This document shows, piece after piece, positions 24,060 to 33,890 of a DNA stretch of 64,000 bases. The notes under the pieces were generated by a model. It saw only the letters and a program-made list of their open reading frames with translations, did not search any database and had not been told where the DNA came from. The stretch is from Haladaptatus sp. R4 (GTDB taxonomy: Archaea; Halobacteriota; Halobacteria; Halobacteriales; Haladaptataceae): NCBI RefSeq assembly GCF_001625445.1, contig NZ_LWHG01000011.1, forward strand, positions 868,001-932,000. The letters are read 5' to 3'. Within the stretch, counting starts at the first letter, position 1. Every line of letters begins with the position of its first letter. Position numbers and translations under genes: made by a program.

Positions 24060-24893
24060 ATGTCAGGACTCTCTCGTCTGGGTCTCGCCGGGTTCGTCGC
24101 CTTCGTCGTTCTCTCCGGGGTCGGGATCGTGGCCCATCTCTCGAAGGTACTCGTCATCGCGTGGGTCGCGTTCGCCGCCATGGCGGGCGGTGCCGTCCTC
24201 GGTGGCCGTGTGAACGACTCCATGCACGCGAAGCAACTCGTCTGGGCGTTCGGGTTGGCGAGCGGCGCGATGATCACCAGCGCCGCCGTGTTTCTCGTCC
24301 CGAGCGCGATTTCCCATCAGGCCGAATTCGGCGGCTTCGGCATAGCTTTCGGCATTCTCGCCGGATTCAGCGCCCACACCATCGGTCACCGGGCGACGCA
24401 CCTCGAAACCGCGCTTGACCACACGTCGATAGAACTGACCGCCCACTCGCTCGCCGCAGGGGCCATCGTCGGACTCGTCTACGGCAACATGCCCGGCCTC
24501 GGTTTGCTCCTCGGGCTTACCATCGTTTCGCACAAGGGTCCCGCCGGATACGTCGCGGCCCACCGCCTTCGGGGGAGTGGCAAATCCGTCTCCGTCCTGC
24601 TCCTCCCCGCCGCCGGAATCGGCATCGCCGCCATTAGCTCCGCGCTGCTCCACCTCCCCTCGGACCCCGCGATAAACGGCTTCGTCTTCGGGTTCGCCGC
24701 CGGGGTCTTCCTCCACGTCGCCATGGACTTCCTCCCGCGCTGTGAACTCGGCGGTGAGGTGTACGAAGTCGCCCAGTTGAGCGACAACGCACACCACCTC
24801 CTCGACGAACTCCGTACGCACGCGGTGGCGAGCACCCTCCTCGGCGGTGCCATCGTGTTCGGCTTGTGGGCGGTCATCAGTCGCCCGATGTGA
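24060..24893 (+). CDS. ZIP-family-like metal transporter
   Basis: This 277-residue membrane protein has about eight hydrophobic segments. The segment with ELTAHSLAAGAIVGLVYG and the following LTIVSHKGPAGYVAAHRL correspond to the paired ZIP metal-site helices (H-x-x-A-x-G and H-x-x-P). The usual H-N-x-P-E-G is replaced by H-K-G-P-A-G, so the canonical glutamate is missing. ATG 24060 directly follows TTTTAATAACA, a promoter-like AT stretch. Divalent-metal transport is likely but the specificity is unclear. Confidence 0.75.
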   Translation: MSGLSRLGLAGFVAFVVLSGVGIVAHLSKVLVIAWVAFAAMAGGAVLGGRVNDSMHAKQLVWAFGLASGAMITSAAVFLVPSAISHQAEFGGFGIAFGILAGFSAHTIGHRATHLETALDHTSIELTAHSLAAGAIVGLVYGNMPGLGLLLGLTIVSHKGPAGYVAAHRLRGSGKSVSVLLLPAAGIGIAAISSALLHLPSDPAINGFVFGFAAGVFLHVAMDFLPRCELGGEVYEVAQLSDNAHHLLDELRTHAVASTLLGGAIVFGLWAVISRPM

Positions 24894-24961
24894 CCGTCGG
24901 CGTGCCATCGCACGAAAGCGACCACGCAACGACTATTCGTCCGCTCGGGAAACTCACGTGT

Positions 24962-25399
24962 ATGCCGACGCTGATGGACACCTACATCGAAAACCGCGAA
25001 CGCGTGCAACCGAACCACGCCAACAACTACGAGACCGCTCACGGGGGAATCGTGATGAAATGGATGGACGAAATCGGGGCGATGTCGGCGATGCGCCTCG
25101 CGGGTGAGACGTGCGTCACCGCCAACGTGGATCAGATGGACTTCCAACGACCGATTCCCGTCGGGGATACCACGGTCATCCGGTCGTACGTCTACGACAC
25201 TGGACGGACGAGCGTGAAGGTGAAACTGCGCGCCTTCCGCGAGGAACCCCGGACGGGCGAGCGCGAGCAGACGACCGAGTCGTACTTCGTCTTCGTTGCG
25301 GTGAACGACGAGGGACGGCCCACGAAGGTGCCGGACATTCAGGTGGAAACCGAACGCGGCGAGGAACTCCGTGAAGCCGCACTCGCCGGTGAAAAATAG
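24962..25399 (+). CDS. Acyl-CoA thioesterase (4HBT hot-dog, YciA-like)
   Basis: This 145-residue hot-dog fold protein has VQPNHANNYETAHGGIVMKWMDEIGAMSAMRLAG, with the catalytic Asp/Glu region, then CVTANVDQMDFQRPIPVGDTTVIRSYVYDTGRTSVKVKLRAF, as in acyl-CoA thioesterases of the YciA/BACH group. It would release CoA from acyl-CoAs. The ATG at 24962 starts at the family boundary; upstream in-frame codons are unrelated. It sits 68 bases after the ZIP-like gene. Confidence 0.9.
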   Translation: MPTLMDTYIENRERVQPNHANNYETAHGGIVMKWMDEIGAMSAMRLAGETCVTANVDQMDFQRPIPVGDTTVIRSYVYDTGRTSVKVKLRAFREEPRTGEREQTTESYFVFVAVNDEGRPTKVPDIQVETERGEELREAALAGEK

Positions 25400-25450
25400 C
25401 CTCCTTCTCGACGGGCTTGGCACCCAGGTACTGGCGAGGCACGCTTCTCC

Positions 25451-26737
25451 CTACCGAACGATATACGGTCCGTTTCGCGTCCCGAAAACCAACGATTGTG
25501 AGCTGTTTTCGGTCGAATTACTGCCGGTCGTGCTCGAACTCGAAGTCACGCGACCGACCCGCAACCGGTAGTACTGGGTGTCTTGCGACGGTTTGTTTTT
25601 CGACCACTGCATGCGGGCGTTCCCTCGGAGCGTGAACCCCTCTTCGAGCGAAACGTTCGACACGCGAATCGCGGAGCCGCCGTTCGTGACTTGGATGTCC
25701 CGGCCGAGTTGATTGCCGTTGAGGCGGAGGTTATTCAACTGCGTGGTCGCCGAAGTCGGCGCGACCACATCGAGGAGCAGGTCGGTGTACGGCCCCGTAT
25801 CCGTTGGTGCGTACGTCAGGTCACTCACGCCTTGGTTACCGTAGGTGACGATGGTAGTTTGCGGATCGTACGTGAGCGTGAACGGGCGGGTTTCGTTGTT
25901 CTGCCAGTCCTTGTTCGATCTGTTCTTCGGATTGTTGATCGTCGGACCGAGCCGATGCTCCGTCACCCCGGATCCGGATCCACCGACGCGTCCCTGCGCG
26001 ATGAACGCCTGTTGCATCGTGATCGAGTTGTACTCCTGTTGTGTGAGCGTCGTTATCGTAGGATCGGACGCCTGTCCACCCCCGGCCTGCAGCGATACCC
26101 GCGTCGTATCCACGTCGCTCCACCCGGCCGGGGAAACGCGCGAATTCAACGTGAGATCGAGATCGAAAACGAGGCGGTCTCCGTACGCGGCGGTCGATCC
26201 CGTCGGATAGTTCACCTCGAACACGAACACCGCCGGGGACGATCCGAGCGACGGTGACAGTTGAATCGCCTGCTCCGGTCGCCCCGCAACCGTGCTATAC
26301 GAGGCCAACGACGAACCATCGCCGAAAAAGTAACCGACCGTCGTCCCGTCACGTTCGAGGGACGCCCTGAACAGTAGTTCGTCGTCTAGTTCGCCGCCGT
26401 CTGCAGTGGACGTGTTCGACTCGCCGGATTCCGTCGTTCCTTCGTCAGTTGTAACGGTGGTGACGCCGAGGCTGATCGATTCACCGCCGGTGCTTCCGGC
26501 GTTCGTGAGCGACGTTCGATGAGTGTACGAACCGCCGGAACCGAGAACGAGGTCTCCTGCGGCAGGAATCCGATCCGTGTCGGATCCTTGCAGTTTGAGG
26601 TCGAGTGTCCCCCCGTCCGTTTCTCCGGCCGTCGAATCCGAAACGCCGTACAGAGCGCCCCCCGTCCCCGTCATCGCTGACGAACCGACACCGACCGCGA
26701 ATAACTGGAGCGCACGTCGTCTCGATAGCTCTCTCAT
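25451..26737 (-). CDS. Large exported TasA/camelysin-like surface protein
   Basis: This 428-residue exported protein starts MRELSRRRALQLFAVGVGSS, a twin-arginine-like signal. The mature N-terminus (DSTAGETDGGTLDLKLQGSDTDRIPAAGDLVLGSGGSYTHRTSLTNAGSTGGESISL) follows the TasA/CalY pattern seen in the gene at 27312. Residues 140-220 form a beta-rich domain with the WSDVDTTRVSLQAGG segment; the rest is Asn/Thr-rich and adhesin-like. No C-terminal anchor is seen. It is last in the order TasA-like, signal peptidase, this gene, and could be a fibre tip, anchor or alternate subunit. Function is inferred from context. Confidence 0.7.
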   Translation of the reverse strand: MRELSRRRALQLFAVGVGSSAMTGTGGALYGVSDSTAGETDGGTLDLKLQGSDTDRIPAAGDLVLGSGGSYTHRTSLTNAGSTGGESISLGVTTVTTDEGTTESGESNTSTADGGELDDELLFRASLERDGTTVGYFFGDGSSLASYSTVAGRPEQAIQLSPSLGSSPAVFVFEVNYPTGSTAAYGDRLVFDLDLTLNSRVSPAGWSDVDTTRVSLQAGGGQASDPTITTLTQQEYNSITMQQAFIAQGRVGGSGSGVTEHRLGPTINNPKNRSNKDWQNNETRPFTLTYDPQTTIVTYGNQGVSDLTYAPTDTGPYTDLLLDVVAPTSATTQLNNLRLNGNQLGRDIQVTNGGSAIRVSNVSLEEGFTLRGNARMQWSKNKPSQDTQYYRLRVGRVTSSSSTTGSNSTENSSQSLVFGTRNGPYIVR

Positions 26738-26796
26738 CGACTCACCGCGAACCAGTAGGGAGCGCAGATATTTGTGACTTTTTCATTAGAATAAAA

Positions 26797-27261
26797 TTAT
26801 TCTAACCGAGTAAAAAAGTAGCCAGCGGCTCCCATAAGCACACCGCCGCCGAGGATCGCGTAGAGATACGCACTACGCGAGAAAACCGGGTGAACCAGAT
26901 ACCCGTATAGCGGAATCGACAGGACGACTTCACCACGAATTTGGTCCCGATGGACGACGAAGGAATCCGGATACGTTCGAGCATCACCTTTCGTCACGAA
27001 TCCATCGTTCGTCTTCCGAACGATCCGGTGAGTGACGAGTTCACCGTTCTGTGCGAAGGTGATCGCATCCCCGGATTCGTAGTGACCCGAATCGTACGTG
27101 TAAACCACGCTCCCGGGCTTGAGGGTTGGTGTCATACTTCCACTCAGGACGACGTAGCTTCCCACGCCGGGCAACAGCGTGAAAAGGATTTGTCCGACTA
27201 TCGGGAGTAGGAGGATTCCGAGAACGATCCAACCGAGTCGGGAGGGACGGACGAACCTCAT
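26797..27261 (-). CDS. Type I signal peptidase (SipW-like)
   Basis: This 154-residue membrane peptidase has an N-terminal anchor (residues 10-30), catalytic S42 in VVLSGSMTPTLKPG, catalytic H78 in LVTHRIVRK, a KGDARTYPDS box with D93 and a C-terminal membrane helix (about 130-148). Two-anchor signal peptidases of this kind process SipW-dependent substrates. The ATG at 27261 is preferred; a GTG at 27279 is an alternative. A TATTTTAA-like element near 27292 predicts a start close to 27266. It lies between two TasA-like genes, its probable substrates. Confidence 0.88.
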   Translation of the reverse strand: MRFVRPSRLGWIVLGILLLPIVGQILFTLLPGVGSYVVLSGSMTPTLKPGSVVYTYDSGHYESGDAITFAQNGELVTHRIVRKTNDGFVTKGDARTYPDSFVVHRDQIRGEVVLSIPLYGYLVHPVFSRSAYLYAILGGGVLMGAAGYFFTRLE

Positions 27262-27311
27262 CAATCTGAATACGAGCACAACACACTTAAAATAAGTATG
27301 GCATTATTTGA

Positions 27312-28007
27312 TTATTGGCTGCTGTCCTGATTGAGCGTGAAGTTGACCGCGATGTCGACGCCGTCAGCCATCACATCCTCGTCAGCTCCGGTTAGATTAC
27401 CGGTCGTATCGGCACCGGTCCAGTACGCAGCGTTGTCGTTTGCGACTTCGAGGTCGAGAGTGAAGTACGTCGTACTCGAACTGTTCGGAGCGGGTGCTTG
27501 CAGATCATCGAGCACGTTCGTCTGCGCGTTCACCTCTTGGAGATCGACGTATCCGTTCCCGTTCGTATCCGTCACGTTCGACGTGATGTCGTCGAGGACG
27601 GTCCCTTGCGGGCTCTCGTACTGCATCGTCTGAACGCGAATAAGACTCGCCGTCTCGGACGCGTTCAGCTCGTTGGCGAGCTCGGAGTCGTTCGGTTCGG
27701 CACGGAGGTCGTTTTCCGTATAGTTGAAGCCGATTTCGAGATGATCCGCCTCCGTCGATCCCTCGTTCGTCAGCGCGTACGTGTGATTCACCTGGTCACC
27801 TGGTTGGGCATTGATCAGGTTGAAATCCTCCGTTGTGCCATTCGCGCTGCCGTTTATTGCGAGGTCCATCGTACCGGCCTCGACCGTGTTACCCGTGCTT
27901 GAGTCCGTGTCGCTCCAGAACGCCCACGTCCCGACACCAGCGAGAATACCACCGGCGATGACTATCAACGCAAGCGCAATTTTGGTTCTTCTGTTGTTTA
28001 TTTCCAT
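27312..28007 (-). CDS. TasA/camelysin-like fibre subunit with SipW-dependent signal
   Basis: This 231-residue exported protein has signal MEINNRRTKIALALIVIAGG continuing to AGVGTWAFWSDTDSSTGNTVEAGTMDLAINGS. F-x-D-T-D-S-S-x-G-N-x-x-x-A-G-T-x-D-L is the hallmark of SipW-dependent TasA/CalY proteins. The remainder is an acidic, N-glycosylatable beta-sandwich (INAQPGDQVNHTYALTNEGSTEADHLEIGFNY). Bacterial TasA and archaeal bundling pili use this fold for biofilm fibres. It heads the locus with a strong AT-rich promoter upstream (GATTTAAC near 28040). Fibre assembly is inferred. Confidence 0.82.
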   Translation of the reverse strand: MEINNRRTKIALALIVIAGGILAGVGTWAFWSDTDSSTGNTVEAGTMDLAINGSANGTTEDFNLINAQPGDQVNHTYALTNEGSTEADHLEIGFNYTENDLRAEPNDSELANELNASETASLIRVQTMQYESPQGTVLDDITSNVTDTNGNGYVDLQEVNAQTNVLDDLQAPAPNSSSTTYFTLDLEVANDNAAYWTGADTTGNLTGADEDVMADGVDIAVNFTLNQDSSQ

Positions 28008-28149
28008 CTTTGCAGTACATTACACAATAATAACCCCGTTAAATCTTTTCTAGCCCTATCCATATTATTTATAATTATTCAAAAATGTGCGAATATATAT
28101 AGAAACGGAACTGTGGTACGACTCGGGTCGGAAAGTGAAATTCCTCGGG

Positions 28150-28659
28150 TCAGAGTTCCCGCGCCGAATCCGGATTCTCGACGTCCCAGAGATATTCGGG
28201 CAAAAAGGCGTCGAGGTGGTCGATAATTTTGTGCTCTCCGACGTTCATCCCCTCGCAGTGATCCCACGCCGATTCCCGGATATCGACGTACATCTCCCCG
28301 TCTTCCGTGCGAATCGAGACGGGATAGACGAAACAGCGCGCGGGTTTCCACCCGTCTTCGGCCTGCAACTCACAGAGTCCGTCCCCGCGGAGGAAGTGAC
28401 AGGCACAGCCGTCCTCGCCCGTTTCGTCGTGGTCTTTCGCCTCGCGGCGGACGAAATCCTCGCCGCGAAAGCTCGTCGTCGCGTCGTTCAAATCGGCGTG
28501 CTCGCCCAACTCGAAGTACTCGCGGTCGTACAGCATCACGCCGTGATGACAGCACCACGTACAGCTATCGACGCATTCGAACGTGAGGTCGGGGTCGAAC
28601 TCCACGACCACCTCGCGGCCCGGATGCACTTCGACGCGAACCGGAGTGTCTACGCTCAC
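28150..28659 (-). CDS. YkgJ-family cysteine-cluster protein
   Basis: This 169-residue protein contains [29 protein letters not shown] and [10 protein letters not shown], the cysteine pattern of the YkgJ (zinc or iron-sulfur cluster) family. The domain covers about residues 25-110. The family's function is unknown; relatives act in flagellin modification and metal handling. The GTG at 28659 ([14 protein letters not shown]) is chosen because in-frame codons beyond it cross the divergent HemAT promoter. It shares a 193-base divergent region with hemAT. Confidence 0.8.
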   Translation of the reverse strand: MSVDTPVRVEVHPGREVVVEFDPDLTFECVDSCTWCCHHGVMLYDREYFELGEHADLNDATTSFRGEDFVRREAKDHDETGEDGCACHFLRGDGLCELQAEDGWKPARCFVYPVSIRTEDGEMYVDIRESAWDHCEGMNVGEHKIIDHLDAFLPEYLWDVENPDSAREL

Positions 28660-28819
28660 GTTCGCGGTTCGGCCGTGCGCGGGGAAAGGTCGTCCGATTC
28701 CGGTCGGTCGTTCGGACCGCCTGCAGAATTCTATTCGAATCGAACAGTTCTCTGCCGACACTCCGAATAAAGCGCGTATACCTTTAGTTTTCCCCCGACT
28801 CCCTGTCCACGAGAACGGT

Positions 28820-28832
28820 AATAATTTAAATA
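28820..28832 (+). promoter_or_regulatory. TATA region of hemAT
   Basis: AATAATTTAAATA is centred 27 bases upstream of the ATG at 28853, the expected archaeal TATA position for a leaderless transcript. This supports the chosen hemAT start. Confidence 0.7.
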
Positions 28833-28852
28833 CGTTTGCCCCAGTTCCAGCC

Positions 28853-30418
28853 ATGAACTCAGCGGGCGACGTATTCGGGAACTCCGCTCTCGGGAAGCGA
28901 GTGGACATGGACGAACAGCTTTCGGAGATGGGTCTCGACATGGCGGAAATCGAGCGACGCAAGTCGTTCCTCGACTTCGATAGTGCGGACGCTCGACGAC
29001 TAGCGGCCCTCCGTCCCGTATTCGAGGACCATCGCGCGGAGATCGCCGACCGATTCTACGCGAACCTCCAGTTGGACGAGGAGACGCACGAGATTCTCAA
29101 CAATTCCACGCGCACCATCGACTCGCTCAAGCGGACGCAGGGGGAGTATCTCGTCACGCTCGCCGACGGGTCCTACGGGACCGAGTACGTCCGCAACCGC
29201 GCGCGGATCGGAAAGCTCCACGACATGCTCGGGATGCCGCTGAACCACTACATCGGACAGTACGGCGTCTACTACGATTTGATCTCGTCCATCGTGGAAG
29301 AACGACTGCAGGACGAGATCGAAGCAATGGTTCGTGACGAGTTTTCGTCCGCGATGACCGACGGCGGGCAACTCGCCTCGTCCACGAACGCCGACGACCT
29401 CCTGGGCGGAGTCCGGGACGCGGTACACGAGAGTTTCGAGGAGATGTTGTCCGTGCTTCGCGTGCTCAACCTCGACATGCAGATCACGGCGGACACCTAC
29501 GTCCACTCGCACAGTCGGCAGATGAAGCGGGAAATCGAGCGGTCGCGCACCCTGCGCGAATCGACCGAGGAACACGTTCTCGATGCACACGAGTCGGCGG
29601 GGGACGTCGCGGCGAGTTCCGCCGAGATCAGCGGATTGACCGAGGAGCAATCGAACAACATGGACCGCATCGCCAGCGAGGTGTCCACCCAGAGCGCGAC
29701 CGTCGAGGAAATCGCGGCCAGCGCGAGCGAAGTGGGGCGACAGAGCCGCGAATCCCAGACGCTCGCAGAGGAGGGAAAGCAACTCGGGCAACGGGCCATC
29801 GGCGCGACCGAATCGACGGAGGATGCCCGTGAGAGCATGGTTGAGGACGCCGAGGAACTCCAGAACGCGGTGGCCGAAATCAGCGACGCCGTCGAGATGA
29901 TAAACGACGTGGCGGATCAGACGAACTTGCTGGCGCTGAACGCCTCGATCGAAGCCGCACGGGCAGGCGAGGCTGGCGACGGGTTCGCCGTCGTCGCCGA
30001 GGAAGTCAAATCGCTCGCAGAGGAGTCGAAGGAGCGCGCCGCCGAAATCGAGTCGATGGGTGACCGCATCCAGTCCCGGACCGAGAGCACGCTCGACAGC
30101 CTCGGCGAGAGCGAAGCCTCGATCAGCGAGACGGTCACCGCCGTCCAACGAACCAGCGAAAAACTCGAACGGATCGTCGAATCGGCCACCGAAACGGCCG
30201 TCGGGATGGAGCAGATCACCTCCGCGACGGACGAACAGGCCGCGAGTACACAGGAGGTCGCCACCATGATAGACGAGGCGGCCGAACGGTCCGCACGGAT
30301 ATCGAAGAAGGTGTCGTCGATAGCGGAGACGAACGAAAAGCAGGCGGCGACGATCGAGGAACTGGACGACATCGTCGCCCACCTCGGCGAAGCCGAGAGC
30401 GACATCGACCGAATCTGA
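28853..30418 (+). CDS. hemAT: Globin-coupled heme aerotaxis transducer
   Basis: This 521-residue soluble chemotaxis transducer senses O2 through an N-terminal globin (about residues 35-190). The likely proximal heme ligand is H123 in [24 protein letters not shown], as in other globin-coupled sensors. The C-terminal methyl-accepting domain has the highly conserved hairpin [38 protein letters not shown], flanked by heptad coiled coils with Glu/Gln methylation-site pairs. It has no membrane segments, unlike most transducers. It would signal to CheA/CheW, which are not in this window. The start fits a leaderless promoter. Confidence 0.94.
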   Translation: MNSAGDVFGNSALGKRVDMDEQLSEMGLDMAEIERRKSFLDFDSADARRLAALRPVFEDHRAEIADRFYANLQLDEETHEILNNSTRTIDSLKRTQGEYLVTLADGSYGTEYVRNRARIGKLHDMLGMPLNHYIGQYGVYYDLISSIVEERLQDEIEAMVRDEFSSAMTDGGQLASSTNADDLLGGVRDAVHESFEEMLSVLRVLNLDMQITADTYVHSHSRQMKREIERSRTLRESTEEHVLDAHESAGDVAASSAEISGLTEEQSNNMDRIASEVSTQSATVEEIAASASEVGRQSRESQTLAEEGKQLGQRAIGATESTEDARESMVEDAEELQNAVAEISDAVEMINDVADQTNLLALNASIEAARAGEAGDGFAVVAEEVKSLAEESKERAAEIESMGDRIQSRTESTLDSLGESEASISETVTAVQRTSEKLERIVESATETAVGMEQITSATDEQAASTQEVATMIDEAAERSARISKKVSSIAETNEKQAATIEELDDIVAHLGEAESDIDRI

Positions 30419-30432
30419 GCTGTAAACGGCCG

Positions 30433-33104
30433 TTATCCCGTATTTTTCATCCCCGCCGCGACACCGGTCACGGTGAGCCGGAGGGTTCGCCGTTCGGTCT
30501 CGGTCAGGTGCGACTGCCGGAGCAATCGCACCTGCAGGAGGTTGAGCGGATCGACGTAGGGATCCGGCGGGAGAGGCTCTCCTGTAGCCACTCCCGAGAG
30601 AGAAGGTCGTCGCGTCCCGTTATCTCTAATACGAGTTCGACCGAGCGTTCGTACTCGGCTTGGAGTTCGGGGAAGAACTGCTCGCGCAGTTGCTTCGGTG
30701 CGAGGTCGGCGTACTCAGCCGTGATTTCCAGGTCGGTTCGGGCGAGCGCCATCGCCGCGTTGTCCACCGTCGTCCGGAAGAACGGCCAGTTCTCGTACAT
30801 CTCCCGGAGGGTGTCGATGTCGCCGTAGGCGTCCAACCCCTGGGCGAGCGAGTACCATCCCGGCAGGATGCAGCGGGCTTGCGTCCACGAGAACACCCAC
30901 GGAATCGCACGGAGGTCCTCGACGGTTCGTTCGCCCGAGCGCGACGCGGGCCGCGACCCGAGATTCAAGTCCTCGATGACGGTTATCGGCGTCGTCTTCT
31001 CGAAGTACGAGACGAAGCCGTCGGATTCGAGCAGGTCGCGGTAGGCGTCGCGGGCGCGTCCGCCGTGACGTCCATCGCTTCGGCCCACTCGTCCGGAATC
31101 GTCTCCTCACCCTCTTCGAGGGAGGCGTACCGCGCCCGAATCTGGGCGTCCAGCATCTGCTCGACGTTTCGCTCCGCGATGATGGGATTGGCGTACTTCT
31201 CGGCGATGGCCTCGCCCTGTTCGGTGAACTTGACCTGCCCCGAGACGGTCTCGCGGGGAAGCGCCAACAGCGCCTCGTTCATCGGGCCGCCGCCGCGGGA
31301 AATCGACCCGCCGCGCCCGTGGAACAGGCGAAGGGTGACGTCGTACTCGTCGGTTATCTCCGCGAGCCGCTTCTGGTTCTGATAGAGGCTCCAGTTGGCC
31401 GCCAAAAAGCCGTTCTCCTTGTTCGAATCGGAGTAGCCGAGCATGATTTCCTGTGAACCGCCGCGGGCTTCGAGTGCGGCGGCGTAGGCCTCGTTCTCGA
31501 ACAGGGTTCCGACGATGCGCCGCGCGCCTGACAGCGCGTACTCGGTTTCGAGCAGGGGCACCACGTCGAGTCCGGAGTAGCCGGGTAGGTCGACGATTCC
31601 GGCCTGGTCGGCGAGAAACAGCACTTCGAGGACGTGGCTGGCCTCGTCGGTCATGCTGATACAGTACGTGTTGATGGTCTCCTGTCCGTACTCGCGCTGC
31701 CAGTTGGCGGTCTCGGAGAACAGCGTGAGCACTCGGCTCGCCGTGTCAGAAAGCCCCTCGGTATCGAGGTCGATTATCGGTTCGTCCTGGAGGATGGCGT
31801 CGGTCAACAGTTCGACCCGCTCGTCCTCGGTCATCGAATCGTAGTCGAACCCTTCGCGTGCCAGCGCCTCCGCGATGGCCGTGGTGTGGTTCTGTCGGTG
31901 GTCGCGCAAGTCGAGCGCGGCGAGCGAGAAGCCGAACGTCTCGACGCGTCGTCGAAGCGGGTCCACTTCCGTCTCGACGACGCTCTCCGCGCCGTCGGTG
32001 CTGAGGCTGTCGGCGATGGTGTCCACGTCGGCGAGCAGTTCGTCGGCGTTCGTACCCGCCGGGACGAACGTCGCCGACGCGGTCGATTCGCTCGCGCATC
32101 AGCGCGAGTTTCTGCCGGTACGGTTCGTCCGGGTAGCGTTCGGTCGCCCGCTCCGCAATCGTGGGCAACTGCTCGCGGTCGGCGTCGAGCGAGGAATCGA
32201 ACATGGAACTCGTCTCGACGCGGTCGCCGTCCTGGCTCAGCACTCCGGAGAGGCGTTTGAGTTCGTCGCGGTAGTGTTCCAGCACGACTTCACGCTGTCG
32301 CGCCAGCGTTTCGGCCGTGACTTCCGGCGTGACGTACGGGTTACCGTCCCGGTCGCTCCCGGCCCACGACCGGAAGGCGAACAGTTCCGGCACGTCCACG
32401 TCGAACTCCTCGCCGATGGTTCGGTCGAGTTCGTCGTACACGTCGCCCACGATGTCGAATAGGACGTTCTCCAGATACCAGAGGATGTTCCGCGCCTCGT
32501 CGGACACCTCCGGACGGCGCTTTCGAACCTGTCGCGTCTCCCAGAGGCCGGTGACCTCGCTCTCTAACTGGCGCTCCAGTTTGTCCTGTTCTTGATCGGT
32601 CAACATGCGCTCGTCCAGTTCAGCGAGCAGCGCTTCGACGGAGCGGAGTTTCGCCTTCACCGTCTTCCGGCGCGCTTCGGTCGGGTGCGCGGTGAACGTC
32701 GGCACGACGTTGACGTCGTCCAGCACCCGCTGAACGGTCTGCGAGTCGGCTTCGTCCTCCGCGAGGGTTTCCGCGGTCGCACGAAGCCCATCTTCGAGTG
32801 TTCCGTCCTGCGTTCCCTCGCGGATGGCCCGCACGCGTTCGCGCTCCTCGGCGAGGTTGATGAGTTCGAAGTAGGTGGCGAACGCCCGCGCGACGTTGCC
32901 CGCGAGTTCGGGCGAGAGGTCGTCGAGTTCGTCGCGGAGCGCCTCACGCGACTCTGAATCTCCGGCGCGGTAGTCGATCGCTTCGGTTCGGGCGGCTTCT
33001 ACGGCCTCGAACGCCTCGCGGGAACCGAGGCGCGAGAGTACGTCACCCAGCAGTGCAGCGAGTTCACGGACGTCCTGTCGTACGTCCCGGGTATGCAATC
33101 TCAT
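30433..33104 (-). pseudogene. ppc: Phosphoenolpyruvate carboxylase, three frameshifts
   Basis: The gene encodes full-length PEPC (about 890 residues), fixing HCO3- to PEP to give oxaloacetate. Catalytic landmarks are in order: NVVPTFTAHPTEARRKTVKAKL (catalytic His), FRSWAGSDRDGNPYVTPEV, IMLGYSDSNKENGF and RLFHGRGGSISRGGGPMNEAL (second His/Arg region), and the C-terminal end GVAAGMKNTG. Three indels break it: one extra base near 32055 (GACGTTCGTCCCGG region), one missing near 31062 and one missing near 30565 (CCGG[G]ATCCC). Each repair restores family sequence exactly, so sequencing error is the best explanation. The start is ATG 33104. Confidence 0.9.
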
Positions 33105-33178
33105 ACCATAGCGGTGGTGGGCACCCAACGTAAAACGTCGGTCTTAGGGTAATATCTGCGAGAAATTTGAAATGAAAG

Positions 33179-33507
33179 TTAGTTGTATTCGCGCCAGCGG
33201 TAGCCACACTCCTTGCATTTGAAGAAGCGCGTCGGTGCCTCGTCGGCGGACGCGGTCTGTTTGATGGTGTACCACGCGACGTCGTGACCGCACTTGTCAC
33301 AATGCACGTCTTTGGCGGTCGGTTTCCCCTCGAAGTCCGCGCCCTCCTCGGTTTCGATGACGTCGGAGTCGTCCTGTGCTTCCGTCGAGACGAACTCGGC
33401 GCGCGTTCCTCGTCCTTCTCCATCGTCGCCTGACAGTCCTCGTTCGAGCAGACCATCTTCGACCCCATCGTCCGCATCATGGAGCCACAGTCGTCGCAGA
33501 ATTGCAT
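33179..33507 (-). pseudogene. tfs: Transcription factor S (TFIIS-like), frameshifted
   Basis: This archaeal RNA polymerase cleavage and anti-arrest factor has two zinc ribbons: N-terminal MQFCDDCGSMMRTMGSKMVC SNEDC and C-terminal VHCDKCGHDVAWYTIKQTASADEAPTRFFKCKECGYRWREYN, with the catalytic DE in the SADEAP loop. Between them, near 33400, the frame shifts by one missing base in GGAACGCGCG, after MEKDEE. Since TFS is essential or nearly so, an assembly error is more likely than loss. It starts at ATG 33507; its promoter would fall in the repeat-rich region upstream. Confidence 0.88.
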
Positions 33508-33590
33508 ACCCCGTGTTGTGCGTCGAGCGTGAAAAGCGCCACGTACGAACACGAGGGCGAGAAAATTGAGCGGTGTTTGACAGTTTTGCG

Positions 33591-33630
33591 ATTACAGTTG
33601 CTGGGAAATAGACCGCCTCGAAATCTCCTG
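33591..33630. repeat. Direct repeat unit 1 (tfs upstream region)
   Basis: This stretch shares GACCGCCTCGAAA and flanking CAGTTGCTGGGAAATA-like bases with unit 2 at 33720-33759, at about 80 percent match. Both lie in the 717-base gap between tfs and the gene at 34225, where I see no coding gene. Confidence 0.6.
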
Positions 33631-33719
33631 GTCGGTCCCGCGAACGCAGTGAGGGGGACGTTGTCAGAGCTCCGCTCTGACTGAACTCGCTACGAAACGG
33701 AGTGGTTGGTTGGTGTGGA

Positions 33720-33759
33720 GTTGCAATTGCTGGAAAGTAGACCGCCTCGAAAGCCCCCG
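33720..33759. repeat. Direct repeat unit 2 (tfs upstream region)
   Basis: Partner of 33591-33630, continuing into a C-rich run GCCCCCGCCCGCTCGCGG that is common in haloarchaeal intergenic repeats. Confidence 0.6.
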
Positions 33760-33890
33760 CCCGCTCGCGGTCGCTGTGCAGGATATCTGCGCTCTCCGCA
33801 CAGCGCGCAGATAGTGGCCTGCACCAGACGCCCAACGATAAACGCGAGTGCGGCCCCCTTTCAACCCACCCAGACGACCACACCGCAACC

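Noticed and set aside
30433-33104. PEP carboxylase split into separate functional subunit genes
   Set aside because: The three frames join exactly at family sequence after one-base repairs; no start signals precede the internal parts.
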